DNA from: Porticoccaceae bacterium
Lineage (GTDB): Bacteria > Pseudomonadota > Gammaproteobacteria > Pseudomonadales > Porticoccaceae
Assembly: GCA_021773435.1 (NCBI GenBank)
Contig: JAJFKC010000038.1
Coordinates: 101,960 to 165,959, forward strand
Length of the DNA stretch: 64,000 bases
Direction: 5' to 3'
The position numbers and the translations under genes were made by a program. The notes below the pieces were generated by a model. It saw nothing but the letters and a program-made list of their open reading frames with translations, was not told the origin of the DNA and did not search any database. How positions within the stretch are numbered: the stretch's first letter is position 1; each line of letters begins with the position of its first letter. This document shows, one piece after another, positions 46,882 to 56,186 of the stretch.

Positions 46882-47250
46882 ATGGATAAAGATAGCAAGG
46901 CCAGCAAAATGGATCGCATCCTCGCTCAACAACGCACCTATGTTGCAGAGCGAGAGCGTGGTTATCGAGAAAAAGCCTTGAAGCTCTACCCGTGGATATG
47001 TGGTCGATGTACCCGCGAATTCACGCGCACTAATTTACGCGAGTTAACGGTGCACCACCGCGATCATAACCACGACAATAACCCCTCCGATGGCAGCAAC
47101 TGGGAACTACTCTGTATTTATTGTCACGATGAAGAGCACACCAAATTTGTCGATTTCATTCGCTATGGCGATGCCGAGCAAAAGGATATTTCGCCTGCCA
47201 CCTTCAGCCCGTTTGCTGATTTGAAAGAGAAAATGAAGAAAGGTCCGTGA
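46882..47250 (+). CDS. YajD-like HNH nuclease family protein
   Basis: 122 residues from the ATG at 46882. The sequence WICGRCTREF with CIYCHDEEH gives a four-Cys zinc knuckle around TVHHRDHNHDNNPSDGSNWE, the HNH motif. The match to the E. coli YajD family is strong in layout. Its biological role is not known. A longer frame from 46639 overlaps the thioesterase gene and is rejected. It lies 58 bases after that gene and is likely independent. Confidence 0.85.
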   Translation: MDKDSKASKMDRILAQQRTYVAERERGYREKALKLYPWICGRCTREFTRTNLRELTVHHRDHNHDNNPSDGSNWELLCIYCHDEEHTKFVDFIRYGDAEQKDISPATFSPFADLKEKMKKGP

Positions 47251-47502
47251 GGCCAGATTCCATCGGCGGTACAGCTCTCAGATTAGAAGGTTTTGGCTTG
47301 CCCTAATACAAATTAAGAACAAAATAACCAGAATTAAAATCATTTGTTTATGCCTTTAGTTTCGCTTTCTTTGATCGAAACCATGACCGTTTTTTTAATC
47401 AGCCAGCAACGTCCTCTTCTACGGCCATTTGCCTAGGCAGATAAGAATGATTACCATCTCCGACCTTTGCGATTTCCTCAATCATGCTTTGCTGGAGTTT
47501 TT

Positions 47503-47829
47503 ATGAAATATCAATGCCAGCGTTCATCGGCAGTTTTGTCAGCCGCCCTGTGTTTAGCTTTTTCGGCCTACGGCCATAGCCCGGTATGTAATTGTTACAA
47601 CGACGAAGAGGACAACAGCAAAGTGGTCTGTGAAGGCGGCTTTTCCGACGGCGGATCGGCCGAAGGCGTGGCAGTTCGAGTGCTGGATGACAGGGACAGG
47701 ATTCTTATTAACGATGTCATGAATGCAGACAGCACCTTTACCTTTACCAAACCTGATGCTGATTTCCATGTCATCTATGACGCTGGCCCCAGTCATCAAG
47801 TAGTTATATACATGGACGATATAGAATAG
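47503..47829 (+). CDS. Small secreted protein at the head of the metal uptake locus
   Basis: 108 residues from the ATG at 47503 (GGAG upstream). A signal peptide ends near AYG, then SPVCNCYNDEEDNSKVVCEGG has three cysteines and several acidic residues that could bind metal. The middle GFSDGGSAEGVAVRVLD and the end GPSHQVVIYMDDI look like a small beta-sandwich. Similar genes sit in front of DUF4198 genes in metal transport loci, as here. No activity is known. Confidence 0.7.
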   Translation: MKYQCQRSSAVLSAALCLAFSAYGHSPVCNCYNDEEDNSKVVCEGGFSDGGSAEGVAVRVLDDRDRILINDVMNADSTFTFTKPDADFHVIYDAGPSHQVVIYMDDIE

Positions 47830-48022
47830 CGCCTCGACCCGTGGGTCGGACTTTTGTCCCGCTTACCTCGCTGCGAAGATAAGCGTTTTATCAACGCTCG
47901 CACTTATCAAGCGATACATCCACAATATTAGCTGCCAGTAGCAGGCGCTATTGTTAACAAATACGTTCTTCCAGCAAGCTTCATTTTTAACCGAAAGTCC
48001 CTTTTACCCAAGAGCATCCGCG

Positions 48023-48931
48023 ATGACAGATATTGTTAAACCCCTACTACCCCGGAGTTTCATTGCTTTCGTAAGTCGCAACTTAATAATAATACTGAGC
48101 ATTTTTGGCTTCAGTGGCAGTGTAGTCGCACATTTCCAGATGCTTTACACCCCCGAGACGGCATTCACCAGGGGCCAGGCCACACAATTCTCCATGGTCT
48201 TCACCCATCCGGTACACGGTGGCCCGCATATGGATATGGACCCTCCTGAACAATTTTACGTGGTCAGTCAGCGCGGCGGAGATGCCAAACCCAAACGCAC
48301 TGATTTATTGAAGTATGTAAAACCTGTTGACTGGCTCCCTAATCATCAAGTCAACACCAAACAAGTGGCTGAGGATGGCCTGCAAAACTCCACCAAAGCC
48401 TTTAGCGCCAGCCTACCACGCTCTGTCATACGCTCTTTGGGGGATCATATCTTTGTCCTCCAACCTGCCCCTTACTACGAAAGTGGCGAAGACAAATATA
48501 TTCAACAGTTCACCCGCACTATGATTAATGTTGGCGGGGTGCCCGGCAACTGGGCCGAGCCCATGGGGCTACCGGCTGAAATCCAGGCCTACAACAAACC
48601 TTATGCCAACTGGACCGGCGGCGTTTTTAGGGGACGAGTGCTGGCCGACGGTAAGCCCGTACCCCATGCCGAAATTGAAATTGAATTTATTAACCATAAA
48701 CCGGATCAAGAGAACAATCGTTTTGCTGCGGCAGGTGAAGTCGAATTACCCCAGGATGCCTATGGCACGCAGACCATTTATGCCGATGACCAGGGTCAGT
48801 TCACTATCGGCCTGCCCCGAGCTGGCTGGTGGGGTATTTGTGCCCTGGCTGTCGGCGCCGACACCGAGCACGAGGGCAAGCCGCTATCTCAGGATGGTGT
48901 GCTCTGGGTTCAGGTAAAGGATATGAAGTGA
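48023..48931 (+). CDS. DUF4198 family exported protein
   Basis: 302 residues from the ATG at 48023, which begins the signal peptide (LIIILSIFGFSGSVVAHF). The mature protein starts at about AHFQMLYTPETAF and has His- and Met-rich HPVHGGPHMDMDPPEQF, a possible metal site, then GVFRGRVLADGKPVPHAEIE, the carboxypeptidase-like beta domain typical of DUF4198. The family is tied to nickel, cobalt and zinc uptake. It is coupled to the next gene by overlap. An exact metal is not determinable. Confidence 0.85.
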   Translation: MTDIVKPLLPRSFIAFVSRNLIIILSIFGFSGSVVAHFQMLYTPETAFTRGQATQFSMVFTHPVHGGPHMDMDPPEQFYVVSQRGGDAKPKRTDLLKYVKPVDWLPNHQVNTKQVAEDGLQNSTKAFSASLPRSVIRSLGDHIFVLQPAPYYESGEDKYIQQFTRTMINVGGVPGNWAEPMGLPAEIQAYNKPYANWTGGVFRGRVLADGKPVPHAEIEIEFINHKPDQENNRFAAAGEVELPQDAYGTQTIYADDQGQFTIGLPRAGWWGICALAVGADTEHEGKPLSQDGVLWVQVKDMK

Positions 48932-49671
48932 CTGGAGCTGATACCACTACAGCAGCGCTTACCACGGCACTTACCACAACAGTCGCGCCAAAGTCTGCTC
49001 GCCAGGAAACTTTGGCAGTCGGCCTGGTCATCGTGGTCGTTGCTATTATTGCCGGTGTTGCTATCAGCCAACGCCAAATCGTCAATCCCTTACCTCGGCT
49101 TTATGACTGGCAGCTCAGCTCTTTCTATGATTTAAACAAAACTGACCAGGCTATCCACAGCTCGTTAATTTCGGCCATCCCTGAAATGTGGATATTACAT
49201 GCTGATTTGCTAGCCCAGAAAGCCGGGAGCAAAACCGAAGACTCCTTACCGAATAAAGTGGAAGACTCCCCATTAAGTAAAGTTGAGGACTCCCAATCAA
49301 GTAAAGCTGAAGACTCCTGGCCCGATGTCGATCAGCTTGCCGAATATTACTTCGTCGCACCTTTCGCTAAAGATTTATTCTGGTCCCAATACGGCGAAGT
49401 TACCTGGGCTAGAGTGACCACTTTCTCATTTGAAGGCTCTACCGTTTACCATGGTAACGGCGGTTCTGCAGATCAGCAAAGCGCCTATTTAGTCGTACTT
49501 TCCCACGCTCACAAAGGCGCTTCATTTAGCAGTTCTGGCACCATCTGGATGAATGCCGACGCTTATGCGCCTGCACCCAACGAAGTCGTCCGCGACGCTT
49601 TAATTCGAAAGGGCTGGAAGCAGGTAGTAGCCTACAGTGGCGACATGGAAAGAAGGCGCATCCGAAATTAA
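48928..49671 (+). CDS. DUF6162 family membrane-anchored protein
   Basis: 247 residues from a GTG at 48928 that overlaps the DUF4198 stop (GTGA). One helix near residues 30-50 (VGLVIVVVAIIAGVAIS) anchors it. The C-terminal half (VVLSHAHKGASFSSSGTIWM) is typical of DUF6162, which is linked to metal ABC transporters. Between them lies a run of about four KxEDS repeats (49230-49320) that looks like an expanded linker. Role unknown. Confidence 0.82.
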   Translation: MTGADTTTAALTTALTTTVAPKSARQETLAVGLVIVVVAIIAGVAISQRQIVNPLPRLYDWQLSSFYDLNKTDQAIHSSLISAIPEMWILHADLLAQKAGSKTEDSLPNKVEDSPLSKVEDSQSSKAEDSWPDVDQLAEYYFVAPFAKDLFWSQYGEVTWARVTTFSFEGSTVYHGNGGSADQQSAYLVVLSHAHKGASFSSSGTIWMNADAYAPAPNEVVRDALIRKGWKQVVAYSGDMERRRIRN

Positions 49672-49717
49672 GTTCTGTTATTTAGCGACTGTCATCTAAG
49701 AAAGAGTAGGAAAGAAT

Positions 49718-50689
49718 ATGAAATTTCATCGTGTGTTTGCTGCACAACTGCTCACACTGTTCTGCACCGTATTTGTTGGTGTGTTTACAGGCGTAGCAGA
49801 TGCCAAACCTTTAAAAGTTGGTATCACACTGCACCCCTACTATAGTTTTGTCGCCAATGTAGTCGGCGATAGAGCCGAAATTATCCCCCTCATTGACGCC
49901 GGCAATAATCCCCACAACTATCGACCCCAGGCCGATGATATGCGCAGAGTGTTGAGCATGGATGCACTCATCGTTAACGGCATTGGCCATGACGAATGGG
50001 CCTTTGAGATTATTCAGGCCGCCGGGCGAAAAGATAACCTGCCGTTAATTTACGCCAACAGCGGCGTGCCGCTTATTCCGATTGCCGCCGACGAAGGCGA
50101 GGCCAAAGTCGTCAATCCACACACCTTTGTTTCAACCACGGTGGCGATACAACAGATTTACACCATCGCACGGGAGCTGGGCAAACTCGATGCTGATAAT
50201 GCCGGTTATTTTCGAAAAAACGCCCGCGACTACGCCCTTAAAATTCGGCGCCTCAAAGCTAAATACATGGGCGAGCTGGCGAAACTGGACACCTCGACAT
50301 TGCGCTGTGCCACGATGCACGGAGCCTATGGTTATTTGATGCAGGAGTTTGGCTTGCAGGTAGTTGCGGTCATTGAACCACGCCATGGTGTCGCGCCCAC
50401 CGCCCGACAATTGGGCGACACCATCGATAAAATCAAAGCCGCCGACGTTAATGTCTTGTTTGCCGAGAAGTATTTTGCCAGCAATCTTTCTGAAACCATT
50501 CGCGAAGCCACCGGCGTCAATATGTACGCCTTTTCCCATATGTCCGACGGTGACTACTCGGCGGGTTTATTTGAAAGAGAAACCCAGGCTAACCTGGAAA
50601 CCTTGGTGAACGCCATGCGTTCCGTATCGGCATCTACAACAGAAACGCCACCTTCAGAAGCAACACCGTCAACTAACGTAGCGGAATAG
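49718..50689 (+). CDS. Metal ABC transporter substrate-binding protein (ZnuA/TroA-like)
   Basis: 323 residues with a signal peptide (to about ADA), then KVGITLHPYYSFVANVVGD, where His may be the first metal ligand. NPHNYRPQADD, NGIGHDEW and NPHTFVSTTVA carry more His, and an Asp/Glu-rich C-terminus follows. It binds zinc or manganese in the periplasm for delivery to the permease. AGGAAAG precedes the ATG. It is followed by ATPase and permease genes at 3 bases and by overlap. Confidence 0.9.
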   Translation: MKFHRVFAAQLLTLFCTVFVGVFTGVADAKPLKVGITLHPYYSFVANVVGDRAEIIPLIDAGNNPHNYRPQADDMRRVLSMDALIVNGIGHDEWAFEIIQAAGRKDNLPLIYANSGVPLIPIAADEGEAKVVNPHTFVSTTVAIQQIYTIARELGKLDADNAGYFRKNARDYALKIRRLKAKYMGELAKLDTSTLRCATMHGAYGYLMQEFGLQVVAVIEPRHGVAPTARQLGDTIDKIKAADVNVLFAEKYFASNLSETIREATGVNMYAFSHMSDGDYSAGLFERETQANLETLVNAMRSVSASTTETPPSEATPSTNVAE

Positions 50690-50692
50690 ACC

Positions 50693-51502
50693 GTGCCAGG
50701 ACCCAGCATTCAGTGTCGGCAACTTAACCTTACGCTCAGTGGCATAGAAATTTTATCGGCCATTGATCTCACTATTCGGGCCGGTGAAATTCATTGTGTG
50801 ATTGGCCCCAATGGTGGTGGCAAAACATCTTTTGTGCGCTCACTGTTAGGCCAGATGCCCCACTCCGGCGATGTTGAGTTCACCTGGGAATCTACAGACA
50901 CCCCCAAGTCAAAAACCTGCACCAAAACCTGCACCAAAACCAGTCAACACACCATCGGCTATGTACCGCAATTCCTGGATTTCGACAAATCCCTACCCAT
51001 CAGCGTTTACGATTTTATGGCTATGATATGCAATCAATACAAGCCAGCGTTTGCCGGTTTTGGCCGTGGCAATCGCGAAATAACTGAGCAGGCCCTCGAA
51101 CGGGTTGGCCTGCATGGCAAGAGCAAAACCCAACTGGGCAGCCTTTCCGGTGGTGAACGCCAACGCATGCTCTTCGCCCAGGCGCTGATACCACAACCCG
51201 AACTGCTCGTCCTCGATGAACCCATGACCAGCCTGGACAATCGCGGCGAAGAAATCTTCCTCAGTTTAATTCAGGAACTCCAAAGTCAGGGAGTCACCAT
51301 TATCTGGATTGCCCATGACCTACAACAGGTCAGAGAATTAGCCTCATCTGTCAGCTGTATAAATCGAACTCTCGTGTATGCCGGTCCACCCGAACCATTT
51401 CTGGACAGCGACGAAGCCGCCCAGCTATTCCGCTTTACTCGCCCTCTCTCTACACCCCCCAAGCCCAGCACCGACCCAGACGCGGAATTACAGCATGAGT
51501 GA
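50693..51502 (+). CDS. Metal ABC transporter ATP-binding protein (ZnuC-like)
   Basis: 269 residues from a GTG at 50693. Walker A is GPNGGGKTS (38-46), the signature is LSGGERQRM, and Walker B is LLVLDEPMTSLD. Between Walker A and the Q-loop an insertion reads KTCTKTCTKT (residues 74-83), made by a 12-base tandem repeat at about 50917-50941. It carries two cysteines, unusual for this cytoplasmic protein. The gene starts three bases after the binding-protein stop and its stop overlaps the permease start. Confidence 0.92.
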   Translation: MPGPSIQCRQLNLTLSGIEILSAIDLTIRAGEIHCVIGPNGGGKTSFVRSLLGQMPHSGDVEFTWESTDTPKSKTCTKTCTKTSQHTIGYVPQFLDFDKSLPISVYDFMAMICNQYKPAFAGFGRGNREITEQALERVGLHGKSKTQLGSLSGGERQRMLFAQALIPQPELLVLDEPMTSLDNRGEEIFLSLIQELQSQGVTIIWIAHDLQQVRELASSVSCINRTLVYAGPPEPFLDSDEAAQLFRFTRPLSTPPKPSTDPDAELQHE

Positions 51503-52400
51503 TTTTTACGAATGGATACGTGTATCCTTCCAGGCACTGGCACAGGAAGGCACTATTCCACAAGCATTTGAGTACGGTTTTGTTATTAACGCCTTGCTCT
51601 GTGCTCTGCTAATTGGGCCTTTACTCGGCGGTGTGGGCACGATGGTCGTTGCCAAACGTATGGCCTTTTTTTCCCAATCCATCGGTAATGCGGCCATGAC
51701 CGGGGTCGCCATTGGTGTGTTGCTTGGGGAGTCCTACACTGAACCTTATATTTCGATGTTTTGTTTTTGTATTTTGTTTGCCCTGTTATTGAATTACACC
51801 AAAGGTCGAACTCAGCTTTCCTCCGACACTTTAATTGGTGTGTTTCTCTCCGTATCTCTCGCCGTTGGTGCGTCTTTATTATTGTTTGTCTCCGCCAAGG
51901 TCAACACCCATATATTGGAAGCCGTGTTATTCGGCTCGGTATTAACCGTCAGTAATACCGATATGAACGTACTGCTGGTGGTGACATTGGTGATCCTTGC
52001 TGTTGGCACACCGCTGTTTAATAAAATGTTATTGGCCAGCCTCAATCCCAGCCTGGCGCGAGCGCGTAAAGTGCCAGTGGAATTGATGGAGTATATTTTC
52101 GTATTAATGATCACCCTGCTGACTGTAGCCTGCCTAAAAATCGTCGGTGCCGTATTGGTAGAAGCGCTGCTACTCATTCCCGCTGCGGCGGCGCGCAATG
52201 TGATTTCCTCGCTGCGCGGCTTTGTTATTCTTAGCATGATTTTTTCCACTATCAGCTGTATCGCTGGCGTGTTAATTCCCATGCAATTCGATCTGCCCCT
52301 GCCATCGGGCGGTGCCATCATTATGGTCGCAGCGAGCTTTTTTATTATTACAACGATTATTCGAGCCACCTTTCCCGCTTATAAAGAAGCAAGGAATTAA
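51495..52400 (+). CDS. Metal ABC transporter permease (ZnuB-like)
   Basis: 301 residues from the ATG at 51495, which overlaps the end of the ATPase gene by eight bases. About eight helices are seen, with MAFFSQSIGNAAMTGVAIG and AVLVEALLLIPAAAARN typical of ABC-3 permeases for zinc or manganese. A frame from 51378 is rejected because it lies within the ATPase gene. It forms the membrane channel of the transporter. Confidence 0.9.
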   Translation: MSDFYEWIRVSFQALAQEGTIPQAFEYGFVINALLCALLIGPLLGGVGTMVVAKRMAFFSQSIGNAAMTGVAIGVLLGESYTEPYISMFCFCILFALLLNYTKGRTQLSSDTLIGVFLSVSLAVGASLLLFVSAKVNTHILEAVLFGSVLTVSNTDMNVLLVVTLVILAVGTPLFNKMLLASLNPSLARARKVPVELMEYIFVLMITLLTVACLKIVGAVLVEALLLIPAAAARNVISSLRGFVILSMIFSTISCIAGVLIPMQFDLPLPSGGAIIMVAASFFIITTIIRATFPAYKEARN

Positions 52401-52404
52401 ATAG

Positions 52405-53448
52405 ATGAACATCACCTTTGGACGGTCCACCTTTAGAAGCCTGGCAAGTAGAAGCCTGGTAAACCTGAGTGCAACGGTGTGCCTTTTAGTAGCAGCTCAG
52501 TTCCTGCTTGCCCAAAACACACGGGCAGTAGAAAGTGTTAGCAAAAGCAATCATGAAATAACCGTTCTCACCTCCCTGCCCGTGACCTATTTCCTGGCCT
52601 CTAGTCTCGCTACCGACACAAACATCAAAGTGCTCAACTTACCCAAACGAGGACGACGCCTAAACGGCCAGGCCAATTACTTTGAATCCAAAGCCGAAAA
52701 ACTTTCTGAGACCTTCAAAGCGGCATCGGCGGTTGTGACCATCGGCAAACTGTGGCGGGATGACCCACTATTTTCCGCTGCTCGATCGGCCAATATTCGC
52801 ATTGTTGAAATCGATGCCACCAAGCCCTGGTCAAACACCCTCGAAGGCGTCTCCATTGCCATGAAACCGCACCAGGACGCACCCTGGGCAACACCGTCCG
52901 CAGGGGAGGAAGAAGAAACTGCACCGTCCATCTTCTTCTGGTTAAGTCTGGCTAACAGCGCCCGGTCCGCCGAGATCATTGCCCAGGATTTAATGCGCCT
53001 GGTACCAGAGATGGAAGCAAAAATTAAATCCAATTTGGCAGGTTTAAGGGGCAAATTATTGGAATTACAACGCCAGAGTGAATTGGCACTGCTCAGCGCC
53101 GCCGACATCACCGTATTTTCCCTGGCCCCGGAACTGGTTTATTTTACTAGTGAACAAAACCTCTTCGTGGATGGCAGTTTTTATAAACAGGATATTGACT
53201 GGACTGAAGCCGATGCCGCAGATTTAGAAAAGCATCTCAAAGACAAAGGTATTGGCGCGGTACTTCACAAATGGGAGCCCGCAGAGCCCATTTCTAAGGC
53301 CATCAAAGCCGCTGATGCGAAGCTTGTCATTATCGAAACTCTGGATGCGGGAATTGTAAAAAAAGGCAGCATGCTAGCTGACAGTTACTTCACGTTGATG
53401 GAAGCTAATCTCGCAAGTTTGAGAACCGCCCTCATTAACCAACATTAA
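52405..53448 (+). CDS. Second substrate-binding-like protein (TroA superfamily)
   Basis: 347 residues from the ATG at 52405, four bases after the permease stop (AGGAATTAAATAG ahead). A signal peptide ends near TRA. The core has TSLPVTYFLASSLATDT, VVTIGKLWRDDPLFSAAR and FSLAPELVYFTSEQNLF, fitting the cluster A-1 fold, but the usual four metal ligands are hard to place. The His that ends the first strand in ZnuA reads Pro/Val here. It may bind a different ligand or act as a chaperone. Sequence is only loosely related to the 49718 gene. Confidence 0.72.
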   Translation: MNITFGRSTFRSLASRSLVNLSATVCLLVAAQFLLAQNTRAVESVSKSNHEITVLTSLPVTYFLASSLATDTNIKVLNLPKRGRRLNGQANYFESKAEKLSETFKAASAVVTIGKLWRDDPLFSAARSANIRIVEIDATKPWSNTLEGVSIAMKPHQDAPWATPSAGEEEETAPSIFFWLSLANSARSAEIIAQDLMRLVPEMEAKIKSNLAGLRGKLLELQRQSELALLSAADITVFSLAPELVYFTSEQNLFVDGSFYKQDIDWTEADAADLEKHLKDKGIGAVLHKWEPAEPISKAIKAADAKLVIIETLDAGIVKKGSMLADSYFTLMEANLASLRTALINQH

Positions 53449-53478
53449 CCCCGCAATTTCTTTATAGGGCCTCCTCTA

Positions 53479-54561
53479 TCAGCTTTTCTCCATGAGTTGG
53501 AGTAAATCAATTTCATTTTCACAGGCCCGACGACCTATCGCCAGATGCTCGAAAGAATCCACCAGTCCGGATATAGGCTTGTAAGCCTGAAACATGCAGC
53601 CTATGCCCCATTTTAATGAACCCAGCACCTCCCAAAAGTGCACCATTTTCGGGTCCACCTTGCGGCCACCGGCATCTTCATAAGCGGCGAACAAATCCTC
53701 CCGCTGACCAAAGCCACCGACCGGGTTCTCGTGCTGACCAAAACGCCAGGCGCGTACACAGACCCAGCCCAGGTCTTCCATGCCGTCGCCGATATGCGCG
53801 ATTTCCCAATCGAGTACAGCGCGAATGCCCTCCGGCCCCACGACAAAATTGCCGTTGCGAAAATCACCGTGTACTAATCCAGCCGTCGCGTCTTTGGGAC
53901 AATGCTGTTCCAGCCAACGGAGGGTCAACTCAAAGGCAGGGTGATATTCGGGTCGGGCAAGCGCCGTTTCATCGCGGTAATAGTCGCTGATACCGTCCAT
54001 CATCTCCCGTTGTTGTGCGATTAATTGTCGCGCCGACACCTCTACCATAGCGCTGGGCAGCGTGGCGGGATCGACCCCGTGCAATTTAGCGAGGATTTCA
54101 CCGCATTGATAAGCCATGGTCTTGCGAGCATCGGCAAAGCGTTCGTCACGCAAAATACGCGGTGCCAGTGCTTCCCCTTCGATGCGATCCATGATGTAAC
54201 AGCCGCCCAACCTGTGGTCTTCCGGCAACGCAAAGTGGACCTTTGCTACCAGTCCACCAGCGTCATAAACCACCCTCTGCAATGCTGCCTCGGTACTGCG
54301 ATCGAGCGAGTAGGTGGTCTTGCCGCCCCGCCACCCCTCTTCTCCTGAACTGCCGGTATCGCCCGGATCTCGGCGCAAGATCAGGCCGGTGATATTGCCG
54401 GCATCGTTGCGCCAGTCGAAGGACCAGGTTTCCCGCGAAGCGCCGCCGGACATCTTTTCAATATTTTCCACCTTGCCACGACCAAAGTGGGCGAGAACTT
54501 CGGCCTCCAATAAAGCCGAGACTTCAGCATCGCCAAGCGTCGAAATGTTTGTTTTTTGCAT
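53479..54561 (-). CDS. APH-like phosphotransferase family protein
   Basis: 360 residues from the ATG at 54561 (AAAGG just upstream); a longer frame is rejected. The kinase-like core has VHGDFRNGNFVV (Brenner motif, catalytic Asp and Asn) and AVLDWEIAHIGDGMEDLGW (the metal-binding D). This is the group found beside acyl-CoA dehydrogenases (ACAD10-like), where some members phosphorylate hydroxyacyl-CoA. It is a close paralogue of the gene at 58668, on the same strand, about 4.1 kb away. The substrate is not known. Confidence 0.88.
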   Translation of the reverse strand: MQKTNISTLGDAEVSALLEAEVLAHFGRGKVENIEKMSGGASRETWSFDWRNDAGNITGLILRRDPGDTGSSGEEGWRGGKTTYSLDRSTEAALQRVVYDAGGLVAKVHFALPEDHRLGGCYIMDRIEGEALAPRILRDERFADARKTMAYQCGEILAKLHGVDPATLPSAMVEVSARQLIAQQREMMDGISDYYRDETALARPEYHPAFELTLRWLEQHCPKDATAGLVHGDFRNGNFVVGPEGIRAVLDWEIAHIGDGMEDLGWVCVRAWRFGQHENPVGGFGQREDLFAAYEDAGGRKVDPKMVHFWEVLGSLKWGIGCMFQAYKPISGLVDSFEHLAIGRRACENEIDLLQLMEKS

Positions 54562-54750
54562 TAAATACCTTTTTGAGCGCGTACAGAAGCGGGCAAAAAA
54601 TAGGAGGAATAGTGTATCAAGCCGATGTCGGCTGGGCCTATGCCAATTATTAACAGCCCCGTTTGGCACTACTGAAGACATCGAAGATAAAAAGAAGAGG
54701 CGTGTAAAAAAAGGGAATTTAAAAACTTATGTTATTGAACCCGCTAATGA

Positions 54751-55926
54751 TCAGTGATGATCAGGAAAGCTTGTATTTATAAACTCGATATAGGCAGCGA
54801 AGTCCTGGTTAATCAGTTCCTGAGTCAACTGATAATCGGCCTGATCATAATTGAAGGCGCCCAACTTGTGTATTGGGTTTGCCGCCTCCCAGGCGCGAAT
54901 GTTTTCCTGAGCCTCACTACTCAAGTCCATGCCGCAGAATTTATATATTTTTGAAACGATCTCAGCACCCGGGCCGGTGACCTCTTTATAGTGAATATCC
55001 AGAATATTAATATCCGGCTGATTTTTTCTGACCTTAAGATGCTCTTCCAGCGCCGCTACAAAGCCCATCCTAAGCATTTCATACTCGGGTTTTCTATGCG
55101 AATAAGGCGCATGAAAGGTATCCAGCAAACGAAAAAAACTCGGCAGCGTCTGATTCGGGTTCCGATGGGTCAGCAGCAGGCAGGCGTCGGGAAATACCTC
55201 GAAAATAAACGGTTCAAGACCATGGTACAGCGGACTTTTTAGTACCCATGGTTTGTTATCGCCCGATTGCCATTGCAGGTACTTGAGCATATCCCGCAGG
55301 TATTCAAATGTTGCCTTTGGGTTCTGGGTAGCCAGCCATTGCATATAACTGGTGAGCGTACCAAAGGCCATATAAACAGAGCTGATAAGACTGTGCTCCA
55401 TGAGGATGCTCTCCTCCTCTGGCTCAAAAGTGCCGAAGCGATGCCCCAACCTGGCGTCCGGCGACATGTCATCGAACCAACGAATAAAGGTATCCGCTTC
55501 GTCAATTCGAGGCTGCGGTGACTCCGTCTTTGAGCCAGTAATCAACGACGGATTATGCGCCTGCCAGAAGGGCAGATAATTAAAATCCCCGGACGCCGCG
55601 AGAACTTTTTGTATCTTCGTCGTGCCACTTCTCGGCAAGCCGTAGACAAAGGCTAGGCGTTTGATCTGAATCTCGGCAATTTCTGGATGCCGGACGAAAT
55701 CCTGTTGCATTCGCAAGCGGTTACCTAGCAGTCGCAGCAATTTTTTCTCAATGCCGGCCACACCCTCTTTGTGCAGGCGGGCATCGGTGTTGTAGGAATC
55801 CACCAAAATATTCAGCGGCTCGACAGCCGCTTCATCGACGATATCGATACCCGTCATTTCCCGCGCCCGGGCCATCATCTGATCGGCAGACAGCTGCAAC
55901 TGAAATACCTTTGTTTCCTGATCCAT
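54751..55926 (-). CDS. Sulfotransferase family protein
   Basis: 391 residues. The PAPS-binding P-loop is FVYGLPRSGTTKIQKVLA, and WVLKSPLYHGLEPFIFEVF with LTHRNPNQTLPS carries the 3'-phosphate contacts. These are the key motifs of the sulfotransferase-3 group common in environmental bacteria with steroid or phenol acceptors. It stands between the two phosphotransferase paralogues, with short gaps to each side. It could also act on lipids or small alcohols. Confidence 0.85.
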   Translation of the reverse strand: MDQETKVFQLQLSADQMMARAREMTGIDIVDEAAVEPLNILVDSYNTDARLHKEGVAGIEKKLLRLLGNRLRMQQDFVRHPEIAEIQIKRLAFVYGLPRSGTTKIQKVLAASGDFNYLPFWQAHNPSLITGSKTESPQPRIDEADTFIRWFDDMSPDARLGHRFGTFEPEEESILMEHSLISSVYMAFGTLTSYMQWLATQNPKATFEYLRDMLKYLQWQSGDNKPWVLKSPLYHGLEPFIFEVFPDACLLLTHRNPNQTLPSFFRLLDTFHAPYSHRKPEYEMLRMGFVAALEEHLKVRKNQPDINILDIHYKEVTGPGAEIVSKIYKFCGMDLSSEAQENIRAWEAANPIHKLGAFNYDQADYQLTQELINQDFAAYIEFINTSFPDHH

Positions 55927-56131
55927 AATGTTGACCTATTTAGCTATACAGCTTTCCCAATGGGCTTTAACCGAAACGCAGTGGATTTTAAGCGAAAGAA
56001 GGTGTCTGGTTAAATTTTAACGAACCAACTGAGATAAGCAACGGCGTTTTGCCGTCTACCTTACCGACTGGATACGTGTACTTATTTCTTCTCGATACAT
56101 TGGCAGCCATATATGGGGCAGCTTTCTTGAC

Positions 56132-56186
56132 GAGCCATGAGTACGAGCCATGAGGGTCCGAGCCATGAGTACAAGCCATGAGGGTC
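56132..56186. repeat. Two 27-bp copies next to the transposase end
   Basis: A 27-base unit built from GAGCCATGAGTAC and [GA]AGCCATGAGGGTC is present at 56132-56158 and 56160-56186 with one change. The second copy overlaps the left inverted end of the transposase element. Confidence 0.85.

Noticed and set aside
46639..47250. Longer start for the HNH nuclease gene at 46639
   Set aside because: The extra part overlaps the thioesterase gene in another frame and has no similarity; the ATG at 46882 starts the family core.
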